From assembly GCA_963708675.1 (NCBI GenBank), contig CAVPTO010000003.1:4774001-4838000 (forward strand): a DNA stretch of 64,000 bases. Direction: 5' to 3'. The DNA is from DATAXP01 sp963708675 (GTDB lineage: Bacteria; Planctomycetota; Planctomycetia; Pirellulales; PNKZ01). Of the stretch, positions 36,764 to 46,413 are shown piece by piece. The notes under the pieces are model-generated. The model was given only the letters and a program-made list of their open reading frames with translations, did not search any database and was not told where the DNA came from. The position numbers and the translations under genes were made by a program. The number at the start of each line of letters is the position of its first letter. Position 1 is the first letter of the stretch.

Positions 36764-37654
36764 TCACTTCAACGCCTCGGGCGGAACGACAATCTCTTTC
36801 AAATCCTCGACGTCGCTGGCGGGTATCTTCCGCTTGAAACGCCCCTTCGTCGCCAGCCCCGGGATGTCGAGGTTCACGCCCGGCCGCTCTTGCCAGATCT
36901 GGAACTCGATGTCTTCACCGGCTGGCAGGTTCTTGATCTCGAACGAGCCGTCGGCGGCGGTGACGGCGAAATACGGATCGTCGCGGGCCATGATGTACGC
37001 CTTCATCCAAGGATGGATGCTGCACGTCACATCGACGGGCATGGCCACGGCCTTGGCGAACTTGTACTCGGCCTCGCCACCTGCCGGCAGCAGCGGGTTA
37101 ATGCCCTGCTGGCCCGGCGGAGTGATGCTGGTGTTGTGACCGATGGGGTCCGAGTTCTTCACGACAACGGTGTGCTTCGTCTCGACCGCGAGCACATGGG
37201 ACAGGAACAAGCAGTGCCTCTGGTCGAACTCGACTTTCTTGGCGGCCTCTTGCTTCGCCTCGTCGGAAACGCGCGACACCTTGCGTGCGTAGATGACGAT
37301 GTTCGCGATGCCCTTGTTCGACGGATCGACGATCAGTGTCTGGATCGGGATTTCCTGACCGCACACCGCGGCGTCTTTGCCGCCCGTCGAGAGCGAGCCC
37401 GCCTGCGGCGGCGAACCGCCGTAGCGAAATACACCTTTGAGCGTGCCCCAACCGGTGCCCGTCGGCGCCGCGGCCACCGTTGTTGCAGCGCCACCCTCGC
37501 CGCTGCCGGCGCGAAGCGCCAGCGCTTCCTGAATGCGCGGCATCGGGTCGGCCGACATCTCGCGATGACAACCGGCCAATGACACCGCGACAATAGTGGT
37601 AAGCACTAAACGAGAAGACAACAATGTTTGAGATCCCGAATCCATGCGTTTCAT
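36764..37654 (-). CDS. Cupredoxin-like lipoprotein, paralogue 1
   Basis: A 296-residue lipoprotein (lipobox VSLAGCHR). A cupredoxin domain has likely type 1 copper ligands: His in NSDPIGHNTSI, then Cys, His and Met in CSIHPWMKAYIM. It is followed by a carboxypeptidase-regulatory-like beta domain (YFAVTAADGSFEIKNLPAGE). The ATG at 37654 overlaps the stop of paralogue 2 (ATGA). Periplasmic; probably a blue-copper electron carrier or copper-binding protein between the bc complex and the oxidase, a role inferred from position. It carries an extra low-complexity region after the lipobox. Confidence 0.85.
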   Translation of the reverse strand: MKRMDSGSQTLLSSRLVLTTIVAVSLAGCHREMSADPMPRIQEALALRAGSGEGGAATTVAAAPTGTGWGTLKGVFRYGGSPPQAGSLSTGGKDAAVCGQEIPIQTLIVDPSNKGIANIVIYARKVSRVSDEAKQEAAKKVEFDQRHCLFLSHVLAVETKHTVVVKNSDPIGHNTSITPPGQQGINPLLPAGGEAEYKFAKAVAMPVDVTCSIHPWMKAYIMARDDPYFAVTAADGSFEIKNLPAGEDIEFQIWQERPGVNLDIPGLATKGRFKRKIPASDVEDLKEIVVPPEALK

Positions 37655-38412
37655 TGGAACATTGCCGGCGGAACCTTGACTGTGCCCAGATCGTTCGTGC
37701 CGGGCTTGATCGTCACCTTGAACTTGCCATTGTCCCAAGTGGGATCGGTGAGCGCGAGGTACCCACGTTTCTCGTGCCATGCCTGAAACTCGAGCTCGCC
37801 AGCGGGCAAGCTCTTGAGTTCGAGCATTCCGTCGGTGGCCGACACGGTAGCGTACGGGTTCTCAAGCGGTAGGATATGCGCCTTCATCCAACCATGAATG
37901 TTGCAAGTCAGCGGCTGCGGCGCTTTCTGAACGCGGCCGCAGGTGTATGTCACCGCTCCGCCGGCTGGCAGAAGTGGATTAATGGCGACGCCGCCAAGCG
38001 GTGCGAAATTCGCATTGTGACCGACGGCGTCTGAGTTATGAAACTCGAGCGGCTGCGAAAGACGCAATACCGTGACGTGCGGATCGAAGCGGCAGTCCTT
38101 GTTGTCGACGACCACCTTGGTCTTGGCGGTGGCCTCATAGCTCGGATGCACCTTTACTCCGGTCCCGACGGCATAAACAACGACGTTGGCAATGCCGTGT
38201 GATTTCGGATCGACTAACAGCGATTCGTTCACAAGAGGCCGCGCGGAGCAGACGTTGTCGATTGCTTGCGGCGTCGGAGGCGTGCCGTCGTACACGAACC
38301 GCATCTTCAAATCGCCCCAGTCTGCCGACGCTTGCGACGCTTCGAACGCGCATACCGTCACTAGAGCGCTGACGAGCGCCTGGCGGGTAGCGGTTCCATA
38401 CGTCGGCATCAT
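37651..38412 (-). CDS. Cupredoxin-like secreted protein, paralogue 2
   Basis: A 253-residue exported protein built like its two neighbours. The cupredoxin ligands are in NSDAVGHNANF and CNIHGWMKAHIL; the carboxypeptidase-regulatory domain has YATVSATDGMLELKSLPAGE. The N-terminus has a weak signal peptide (VSALVTVCAFEASQASA). The start at 38412 is 23 bases after the stop of paralogue 3. Likely periplasmic electron transfer or copper storage; no direct evidence. Confidence 0.83.
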   Translation of the reverse strand: MMPTYGTATRQALVSALVTVCAFEASQASADWGDLKMRFVYDGTPPTPQAIDNVCSARPLVNESLLVDPKSHGIANVVVYAVGTGVKVHPSYEATAKTKVVVDNKDCRFDPHVTVLRLSQPLEFHNSDAVGHNANFAPLGGVAINPLLPAGGAVTYTCGRVQKAPQPLTCNIHGWMKAHILPLENPYATVSATDGMLELKSLPAGELEFQAWHEKRGYLALTDPTWDNGKFKVTIKPGTNDLGTVKVPPAMFQ

Positions 38413-38435
38413 GTGCGTCTCACTTCGTCAACATT

Positions 38436-39215
38436 TCACTTCGTTAGCAATGACGGCGGAACCTTGACCGTCCCGAGATCATTCATCCCGGGCTTGATCG
38501 TCATCTTGAACTTGCCGGTAGCCCAAGCGGGGTTGGTGACCGCGAGGTAGCCGGCCTTCTCGTGCCAGGCTTGGAATTCGAGTTCGGCGCCGGCGGGCAG
38601 ATTCTTGATTTCGAGCGTGCCGTCTTTGGCCGACACGGCCGCGTAGGGGTTGTCGCGCGGCAGAATGTGCCCCTTCATCCAAGGATGAATGTTGCACGTC
38701 ACGGGGACGGGAATCGTCTGCGCTCGGTTGAACTTGTAAGTCGCCGCGCCGCCGCCCGGCAGCAACGGGTTGACCGGCGTGTCGCCGAGAGGTTGCAGAT
38801 TGCTGTTGTGGCCGATCGGGTCGGCGTTGTGCAGTTCGAGGGTCTGCGTGAGTTGAATCGTCAGCACATGCGGCTCGAACCGACAGCCCTTGTTGTCGAA
38901 GACGAGCTTGTCGTTGGCCGTCTTGGCGTAGTCGGGATGAACCTTCACCCCCTTGGTGCGAACGTAGACCACGACGTTGGCGATGCCCTTCGAGTCCGGG
39001 TCGACAATCAGCGATTCGTCAAAAAGCGGATGGGCGGCGCAGACCTGCGGGTCTTTGTCGGCTGCGATGGCATTCGGCTTCGGCGGCGTGCCGTCGTAAA
39101 CGAACTTCACTTTCAAATCGCCCCACTGGGCCGAGGCCGACGACGCGAACGCCGTGCAGCCGGCAACGAGCGTGGCGAGAAACAAAATGCGTGCAAACGA
39201 ACGACTCATCTTCAC
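38436..39215 (-). CDS. Cupredoxin-like secreted protein, paralogue 3
   Basis: A 259-residue protein with a signal peptide (ILFLATLVAGCTAFASSASA). The cupredoxin ligands lie in NADPIGHNSNL and CNIHPWMKGHIL, the latter carrying Cys, His and Met. The carboxypeptidase-regulatory domain (YAAVSAKDGTLEIKNLPAGA) ends the protein. It is the closest relative of paralogue 2 (both end in TIKPG...NDLGTVKVPP), so one duplicated from the other. The start is the GTG at 39215 or the ATG at 39209; the GTG overlaps the stop of the small lipoprotein gene. Confidence 0.83.
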   Translation of the reverse strand: MKMSRSFARILFLATLVAGCTAFASSASAQWGDLKVKFVYDGTPPKPNAIAADKDPQVCAAHPLFDESLIVDPDSKGIANVVVYVRTKGVKVHPDYAKTANDKLVFDNKGCRFEPHVLTIQLTQTLELHNADPIGHNSNLQPLGDTPVNPLLPGGGAATYKFNRAQTIPVPVTCNIHPWMKGHILPRDNPYAAVSAKDGTLEIKNLPAGAELEFQAWHEKAGYLAVTNPAWATGKFKMTIKPGMNDLGTVKVPPSLLTK

Positions 39216-39409
39216 GGGGCTCCCTTTTTCTCCGCCTCGGGCTTCGGTTCCGTCGGCGGTTCAAGACTGACATTCATCTCGGGTGTGTCGGTTGGCGCAC
39301 CGGGCGGCGGGCCCGAATCGCTGCGTCCACAACCGACGGCGGATAGTAGGCAGAGGGCAGTCGGCAGTACGCAGTATGCGGAAATGCCTGCCCAAGTGAA
39401 TCGTTTCAT
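39212..39409 (-). CDS. Small lipoprotein, unknown
   Basis: A 65-residue lipoprotein (CVLPTALCLLSAVGCGRSD) with a short Pro/Glu-rich mature part. The start at 39409 is preferred because GAGGAGA lies seven bases before it, whereas the ATG at 39415 is too close. The hydrophobic core of the signal peptide is encoded by the repeat at 39345-39360. It lies between the multihaem cytochrome and the cupredoxin genes and probably anchors to the same membrane; no function is known. Confidence 0.65.
   Translation of the reverse strand: MKRFTWAGISAYCVLPTALCLLSAVGCGRSDSGPPPGAPTDTPEMNVSLEPPTEPKPEAEKKGAP
39345..39360. repeat. Second copy of the AGTAGGCAGAGGGCAG repeat
   Basis: Identical to 5039-5054. On the minus strand it encodes TALCLLS of the lipoprotein signal peptide. 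Confidence 0.65.
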
Positions 39410-39436
39410 GTCCATTCTCCTCAGTGTTTCTACTTG

Positions 39437-39479
39437 TTCGCAACTGCCCGCTGCCGACTGCCAACCGCCGACTGCCCTG
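39437..39479. repeat. GACTGCC-rich repeat tract
   Basis: Related units CTGCCGACTGCC and CGCCGACTGCCC occur here between the small lipoprotein and multihaem cytochrome genes. It appears to belong to the same family as 39345-39360. Confidence 0.5.
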
Positions 39480-39483
39480 GCGC

Positions 39484-42400
39484 TTACTCGCCGCCGGCCA
39501 TTGGCGGCGGAGTCGTGGGGGGTGGCTTGACCATCGGCTTGATCGACGTTTGTTCTTTCATGTAGGTCGGCCAGTTCAGCAGTAGGTCGACGACCGCGTT
39601 AAGTTGGTCCTCGCTCGAGCCGGCGAACAACTTCTGGTCGGCAGGCTTGTCGGGCGGAAAGTTCACGGGCATGCCAGTATACGGCAGCAGCCGCTTCGGG
39701 TTGCCAAGCCACTTCTGCAAGAACTCGGGCCGCAGACGTTGCGAGACGCGATCCAACTGCGGAGCCATCGCCGCCACGGCGCCGGCGGGTGCGAAGTCGC
39801 CGATGAAGTGACACTTCACGCAGTAGTTGTTGTCGGTCATGATCTTGAGTGCCTGGCTGAGCCGGTCGGGATGACTGGCCTCGGAGCTCGACAGATATTG
39901 CTCACGCGTGCGGGGATCGAACTCATACGGGTAAACCGCGTTGTCGGCCGCCGCGAAGTAGTTCACCAGCGCTCCCGCCTCGGCGCTCGACATGTTGAAC
40001 TTCGGCATGCGAAGCACGACGGCAGGGCGAATCTGGTACGGGTCGAGCAGGAAGTTGTGCAGCCAATTCGGCTGAACCTTGCGACCTTCGCCCACGAGAG
40101 GCGGCGGCACCCAACCCCAGGCGTCGCTGGACTTGGCGTTCGGGTTCGTCTTCTGTTCGTTCGCGAGTACGACCGGGTGCAATAGCCGCGCGAGATCGCC
40201 ACCGCGAGGCGGGCTCTTCTTCGTGATCGTGCCGTCGACGACGGGCACATCCTGACCGCCCTCGGCCCACACGCGGCCGTCGATCGGCAGCGACTTCCAG
40301 ATTTCGAAGAAGTACAACGGCTTGCCTTCGTCGTCTTCGCCGACTTCGGCCTTCGGCATGCCGGTGATGGTGGCATGGCCGAGCCCACGGCGATCGGTCT
40401 TTTTCGAGGCCGCGAGTTCTTCGGGCGTGAAGTGCGGTTCGAGGAACGCGTAGTCGTTCCACGGCGGCGGCGGCGCGAACGATGTTGGATCGCCTTCCTT
40501 GAACGGCTTGTAGTCGAACGTCCATGTCTCCATGAGCGTTGTATGACAGCCGACGCAGTTATACTTCTCGAGCAGCTGCGAACCCTTGGCGATGGCCTGA
40601 CGCGCGGCGTGCCTTTGTACACGTACTTCGCGGCCGGCGGCTCGGCGACGAGGCCGAGCACGAACGTGATCACGCTCTCGCGTTCTTCGGGCGTGAAGTT
40701 GAATTGCGGCATGCGTAGCCGCTCGGTGTAATCTTTCGACTCGGTCTTCTTGTAATCGTAGCTGCGTGGTTGGCGGAGTTTCTGCCAGATGAAGCCTTCA
40801 CGTCCGTGGCTCAATAAGGCGTCGATGTAAAAGCCTGCGTCGGGGTTCACATCGCGCGTGGTGAGATGCCACGCGTGGGCATCGTGGCCAGCGCCGTTCT
40901 CAGATGCGCCGTGCTCAGACGCGAAGTGACCACCGGCCTTGATTTCCGAATCGCCGTCGCCGTGCTCGGAGGCTTCTTGTTGCCGCATCGTGAGATATGG
41001 AATGATCTGCTCGAACGCGAGCTTCGAGGTCTCCTTGCGGCCCCAGTCGGCGAGTCCCGTGCCGATCGACTTCGCTTCCACCAGGCCTGGAATGTCGTGA
41101 CATCCCGTGCAGCCCAGGCGTGAAATCGAACGCCGGCCGACGTACAGCAGCTTCTTGCGCTCGAGTTTCTCGGGCGTGGTGTTCGCATCGGCAACGAGCA
41201 GTTGCTCGTCACCCTTCACTTCGCCGGCACGCTCGGAAGGAATGCCGGTTTCAAGATAGGTCTGAGCTTGCTCGCGCGTGAACGACCCGACAAGGAACTT
41301 CAACGCCATGTCGTCGAGCGACTTCTTATCCAACTCGGGGACTTCGCCGGGCGTCCAACCTTGCGACGAAAGCAAGTACGCGGTGACGTCGGCCGCGGGG
41401 TCGACCGTCTTGTCGCCTTCCTTCTTCGTTTCGAGGAAGACGTTCGGCATCACTGTCCGCGCGTGGTAGCGGTTCGGTTCGCGAACCCAACTGTACAGCC
41501 ATCGCGCGCCGCGGCTGCCGGTGAGCTTCGAACCCAAGCGAGCCAGGTCGGGGCCTTGCTTGTCGTGGGCGTCGGGGAAATCGGGATGACGATGGCAAGC
41601 GAGACAGCCGCGCGTTTGGAACGTGGCCTTGCCGCGCTCGATGCTCGGTTCCTCGGTCACGCCTTGGGGCTTGTCGAGATAGGTGAACTTCTCGCTCGCT
41701 TCGAGCAGGTATTCGCTGATCGCGCGAATCTCGACCGGCTCGAAACGTTCCGATTCTTTCAAGCCCGGCGAAGGCTCCATGATCGGATGGCCATGCGAGT
41801 CGGTTTTTATCGTGCCGTCGGCCGTCAGCTTCGGCTCGGGAGTCAGGTGATCCCACAGGCCGAAGAAGCGCGGCATCTTGGTCGTCGCTTTGAAGTCCAT
41901 TGGATTGCGAATCCAACTGTAGAGGAACTTCATGTCGAGCTTGCTCGCGACATACCGCAGGCTGGGGCCAACCTTGCGATACTGCCCTGGCGTCTCGTCG
42001 TCGGCGCCGAGAATGCCAGCCATCTTCTTCGTTGCCGCGCCGAGCTTGAGCTTTTTCTCGCCCTTGTCTTCTTGATTCAGTCCCAGGCCCATCGGCAGGT
42101 CGCCGTTGGCACGGATGACTTCGGCCAGTCGTTTGCGAACGTCGGTCATCTCTGGATGGGCGACGACTTGCTCGGCCAGCGATCGTATTTGATTGTCGAT
42201 CTTCGGATCGGCCAATACCTCGGCCGCGGCAGCCGAGTAAGGAGGCTCGGCACGCATGTCGGGGCCGCGACGTTTGTTGGGGCCGTCGTAGCCGTTGATC
42301 TCGTGACAGCCGAAGCAGCCGTATTGGCGGATGACGTTGTAGCCAGCCATCACATGCGGCGCCGGCGGATCGGGAAACCTCTCGCTCGGAGCGAGCTCCG

Positions 42401-43949
42401 CCACCTCGTGATGGCACTTCAAGCAAGTGCTCTCCGAGAAGCGGGTCGGCATCATCGGATAGATCCAATGATGGTTGTTGAACCAGCCGTGCGCATGCGC
42501 CCAGTCTTCGGCCTCGTCGGGCGTGTTCGGCGTATGCGACGCCCACTTGAAACCGGTCGCGCTCCCCTGCCCTTCGTGACAAATCGTGCAACCAAAGTCG
42601 CCCAGCTTGTGCGGGCTCATCGAGCCGACGAACAGATCGAGACGCGGATGCGAGTTGAACGGCTCGGGAACACCGCGACGCACGGAGATACTGAGCGGCT
42701 TGCCCCACGACACGCTCTGCAGCAGGTAACGTTGCGCGGCGTTGCGATCGAGAATCTTGACACCGTTGATGAACTCGATGACGTCGCCGCTTTCGAGCAT
42801 TGCCATCGCCGCAGGTGTTTGCGGCCACACGACCTCGATCGTCACGTCCGACGCGTTGACCAATCCTTGGTCGGCCAACACCATGCCGTAGACGTCTTGG
42901 ACCGTAGCGGGATGCACCTCACCGGCTTCATCTTTCGTCGGCTTCGGCGCTTCCTTGGGTGTTTCGAGCTTGAGCGTGAGACGTTGGATCGGTTCGTAAC
43001 CGGGCTCGATGGCTGAGCCGGCGGCGGTCTTCTCGATGCCCTGGTGACAAGTCGTGCAGCGATCGAACCGCGCAACGTCGCGGAAGTTATTGTTGAACGT
43101 GAGTTGCGGCAGCCAGAGGTTGTCGATCTTCAGCGGGCGCCCGAAGGCGTCGATGATCGGTAGTTCGAGGATGGCTTTGCCGAGGTTCGGCCGGCGCTCG
43201 TCGTAGCTGATTTGCAGTTGCTTGAGAGTCGACTGGTGCGTTTCCAACTTCTTGATCGCGACGAGTTCCTCGGCGGTCATCTTCGCAAGGATCGCTTCGA
43301 GATCGAGGCGGTCGGTCTTGGCGGTCTGCGCGGCAAGCGTCTTCTCTTCAACGCTGGCCTCGATTTTCTTGACGCGTTCTTCGGTTTTGGACAGCGATTG
43401 CTCGGGAAGGCCTTCGTCGATGCCGATCGAGTATTCGCTGCGAGCGACGTCGAGGTTCGCACGCTCGAACTTCAACTCGCCGCTGCGTCGGGCCTCGATG
43501 AACTTCGCTTTGCGCGTGACTTCTTCCATCGCCTCGAGCAGGTCGTGCCGCCGCGCGATGCGTTCGTCTCGCTTGGCGTTCGGGCCAGGCAACTTCTCCT
43601 TCGCGTTTTCGACGGCCTTCAAGTCGTAGCCGTTCGTCTGGGCCTTTGGGCGAGCACGCTCGATGAACGCGTCGACGACGTCGAGCGGCACTGGCTTGGC
43701 GCGAACTTCCTCGAGTTGTTCTTCGAGCTCTTTTTTCTGAGCTTCGTAAGCGCCGGTCTCTTGCTCGCGGATGCGGCTCTCGGCCGTCCAGGTTTCGACT
43801 TTCTGGAACTTGCGCTGATAGTCCTTCCACTCGCGATTGTGGTCAGCCGCGAGCATCCAGATCGTGGTGCCCAGCATGGCCAAGGCCGTGAGGCCAAAGA
43901 CCAGGTGCAGGGCTTTCGAGTCGCGCCAAGTTTGTTCGGTTGCGGGCAT
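39484..43949 (-). CDS. Octahaem PDZ-containing cytochrome c, frameshifted as read
   Basis: A protein of about 1490 residues. It has an N-terminal membrane helix (residues 12-34), a coiled-coil region (about 40-250), and eight haem c motifs: CTTCH (298), CTICH (454), CLKCH (509), CFGCH (545), CLACH (782), CTGCH (947), then CVGCH and CVKCH after the frame change. A PDZ domain lies between the first two motifs (about 346-426; AAMAMLESGDVIEFINGVKI). The frame changes near 40605, and adding one base restores RQAIAKGSQLLEKYNCVGCH. Mostly periplasmic, it replaces the small cytochrome c of usual bc complexes and is encoded directly after cytochrome b. Its exact electron path is inferred. Confidence 0.9.
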
Positions 43950-43979
43950 GTTCGTTATTTCAAACCGCGTCTATCAATT

Positions 43980-44092
43980 CCCTCTCCCCTTGCGGGAGAG
44001 GGGCAGGGGTGAGGGGAAATGAGGCGTGTACACGCATCGCCCCTCGCCCGGCCCGCCTACGGCGGACCACCCTCTCCCGCAAGGGGAGAGGG
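43980..44092. repeat. Palindromic intergenic repeat, family A, copy 5
   Basis: It starts CCCTCTCCCCTTGCGGGAGA and ends CCTCTCCCGCAAGGGGAGAG. It lies between the multihaem cytochrome start and the cytochrome b stop, so it is transcribed within the operon. Confidence 0.9.
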
Positions 44093-44109
44093 TATGCCAT
44101 GTTTGTCCG

Positions 44110-45513
44110 TCACAAATTCAAAAAGTATTCGTCGATGTGAATGATGTATTTCATCGCCAGCGTCCAACGCAGCACCATCTTGATCGGCAGCGCCATCATC
44201 ATCAGCAACAGGTTCACGAGCAGCATGTAGCGCATGAAGCCCAGCTTGACGAACATTTTGCGAAAGACCGTCGTCGCAAGGATTGGCGGCAGCAGTATCA
44301 GGTAAGCGGCCGTCAATAAAATGCCCGGCGCTTCACGGTACGCGATGTAAAACAATTCGGTGAACTTATCGGTGCCGGTTGGCGCCTTCGGCAGGCTGCG
44401 TCCGAGGAAGTCGATCCAGAAGTATTGCGATAGATCGACGTTGTTCATCGCGAGCACTTTGTGGGCGTCCCAATGCTCGAATGGTCCGAAGAAGTTCCAG
44501 TTCGGACCACGCAGGAACGTGCCAAGGATAATGAGAATGACCCATAGCTCGATGAACCCGAGCTGGAAGATGATGTAGCTGAACTTGCGTTCGGCGATGG
44601 TGTAGTAGCCATTCCCCTTCTTGTTGAAGTCGAGGAACGGGATCGCCATCAGCCCGAAAATGACGATGCTCGGCAGCACGACGCCTGCCATCCACGGGTC
44701 GAAGTAGACGAGCATCTCTTGCAGACCGAGGAAGTACCACGGAGCCTTCGACGGGTTCGGCGTCTTCACGCTGCTAGCCGGCTCTTCCAACGGCGCTTGC
44801 AACGCGATGCCCCACACGAGCAAGAACGCCGTCAGCGCGACCATGCAGATCATTTCGGTGTAGACCAGGTCGGGCCACACCAGGACCTTCTCGTCGTCGA
44901 GCTTCTCCATCGGCGGCAGGCCTTGGGCGATGCGATCGTCGTTGACGACCGCCTTGTAAGTGGCCAGCCATGTGAAGAATCCGAGCAGGTACACCAGGCC
45001 GACGATGGGGACGTTGTCGGGCTTGGCGACGATCTCGAAGAAGTCGGGATTTGTCATTGCCGCACCCATCGACAACAACGCGAGGTTGAGCAGCAGCCAG
45101 GCGATGCCGGGCGTCGAGAAGAAGCGGCGGAAAACGAACATCACGGCCATCACCGCCAGCGAGCCGACGGTAAGAATGACCGGCCCGGAGAGGACATTGA
45201 CCGTGCTCTTGATGCCGTTCCACGCGTTGGGCAGCCACGGCTCGAACGGCGTGAAGTGCCACACTGGGAACGGAGCGCCGTCCATCGCGATCGGCGACAG
45301 CAGCAAGAAGAACGCCCCGACGGCGAACCACGTCGCGACGTTCGTCACGGGCACCGGATCGCCGAACGGATAATGCAGATGGAAGTACGTCTTCACCGGC
45401 CCGCGCCGCCACAGCAGCAGCGCCGTGATCCAGTTCATCGCGCACAGGATCAGGTAATACAACCCGAGCCCACCGGCGACGCGTTCTAGGAATTCTGGTT
45501 CACTGAGGTGCAT
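44110..45513 (-). CDS. Cytochrome b C-terminal (subunit IV-like) protein with extra N-terminal membrane domain
   Basis: A 467-residue membrane protein. The last 250 residues contain the cytochrome b C-terminal domain, including PDLVYTEMICMVALTAF and APWYFLGLQEMLVYFDPW, the counterpart of the PEWY loop at the quinol site. The glutamate of PEWY is replaced (APWY). The first 200 residues form four or five additional helices (LGLYYLILCAMNWITALLLW; SGPVILTVGSLAVMAVMFVF) not found in ordinary subunit IV. It follows cytochrome b by 72 bases and shares a family B hairpin with it. Quinol oxidation remains likely, but its details may differ. Confidence 0.9.
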   Translation of the reverse strand: MHLSEPEFLERVAGGLGLYYLILCAMNWITALLLWRRGPVKTYFHLHYPFGDPVPVTNVATWFAVGAFFLLLSPIAMDGAPFPVWHFTPFEPWLPNAWNGIKSTVNVLSGPVILTVGSLAVMAVMFVFRRFFSTPGIAWLLLNLALLSMGAAMTNPDFFEIVAKPDNVPIVGLVYLLGFFTWLATYKAVVNDDRIAQGLPPMEKLDDEKVLVWPDLVYTEMICMVALTAFLLVWGIALQAPLEEPASSVKTPNPSKAPWYFLGLQEMLVYFDPWMAGVVLPSIVIFGLMAIPFLDFNKKGNGYYTIAERKFSYIIFQLGFIELWVILIILGTFLRGPNWNFFGPFEHWDAHKVLAMNNVDLSQYFWIDFLGRSLPKAPTGTDKFTELFYIAYREAPGILLTAAYLILLPPILATTVFRKMFVKLGFMRYMLLVNLLLMMMALPIKMVLRWTLAMKYIIHIDEYFLNL

Positions 45514-45552
45514 GGCAGCGGGGGGTCAGGAGTCAGGATTCGGGATTCGGTG

Positions 45553-45578
45553 TTTAGCCGGCGAGCTTGCTCGCCGTG
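45553..45578. repeat. Hairpin repeat, family B
   Basis: Identical over 26 bases to 29674-29699. It lies between the two cytochrome b genes. Confidence 0.85.
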
Positions 45579-45585
45579 TTGGTAT

Positions 45586-46359
45586 CTACAACGGTCCGCT
45601 GATGCCGCCGTCCTTGCGCACTCGCCAGAAGTGAATGGCGATGAGCAACGCGGCCGCCAGCGGAATGGCGACACAATGGAGAACGTAAAACCGGTTGAGC
45701 GTTTCTTCGCCGACGAAGCGCGCGCCGAGAAGGCCGAACCGCGCGTCACTGGCGTTGGTGATCATGTCGATGCCGCCGAGCGTGAGCAACTGTTGGCCGG
45801 GACCTTCGTGTCCGAGGAACGGCGTCGCGCGAGCCATATTCGATCCGACCGTGATAGCCCAGATCGCCAATTGATCCCACGGCAGCAAGTAGCCCGTGAA
45901 CGACAACAGCAGCGTGAGCAACAACAAGATCACGCCGACGACCCAGTTAAATTCGCGTGGCGGTTTATAGCTGCCCGTCAGGAACACGCGGTACATGTGC
46001 AACCACGTGGTGATGACCATCGCGTGGGCGCCCCAGCGATGCAGCTCGCGCAAGATGCCGAGACTTGTGACGTCGCGCAGGGCGAGAATGTCGTAGTACG
46101 CCCACTCCAGCGTTGGGCGGTAATAGAACATCAGCAGCACGCCGGTGATCGTTTCGACCAGGAACAGGAAGAACGTCACTCCCCCCATGCACCAGGTATA
46201 GGAGAGCGCGATCCCCTGTTTCTTGACCGACACCGGATGCAGGTGCAGGAAGAAGTTGGTGAGCATGACCACGATTCGGTTGCGCCGATCGATGGGCATG
46301 GGGTGCCGGAAGACACTCTTCCAGACTTGCGAATTGCGAATGGTCTCGCCGATGGACAT
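45586..46359 (-). CDS. Cytochrome b N-terminal subunit (b6-like)
   Basis: A 257-residue membrane protein with four core helices. Haem b ligands are the histidines in RWGAHAMVITTWLHMYR and FYVLHCVAIPLAAALLIAIH. The segment VETITGVLLMFYYRP and FTGYLLPWDQLAIWA are conserved cytochrome b motifs. It is split from its C-terminal half as in b6f complexes. It lies between the Rieske gene and the extended subunit IV. Together these form the quinol-oxidising core of a bc-like complex. Confidence 0.95.
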   Translation of the reverse strand: MSIGETIRNSQVWKSVFRHPMPIDRRNRIVVMLTNFFLHLHPVSVKKQGIALSYTWCMGGVTFFLFLVETITGVLLMFYYRPTLEWAYYDILALRDVTSLGILRELHRWGAHAMVITTWLHMYRVFLTGSYKPPREFNWVVGVILLLLTLLLSFTGYLLPWDQLAIWAITVGSNMARATPFLGHEGPGQQLLTLGGIDMITNASDARFGLLGARFVGEETLNRFYVLHCVAIPLAAALLIAIHFWRVRKDGGISGPL

Positions 46360-46413
46360 GCGCGATGATTCGATGCGTGGTTCACCGGGCCGAGACGGCC
46401 CGACTCGATAACG

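Noticed and set aside
41202..43016. 604-codon open frame antisense to the multihaem cytochrome
   Set aside because: It has no family character and is a shadow caused by high GC in the third codon position; the minus strand has haem motifs and conserved domains.
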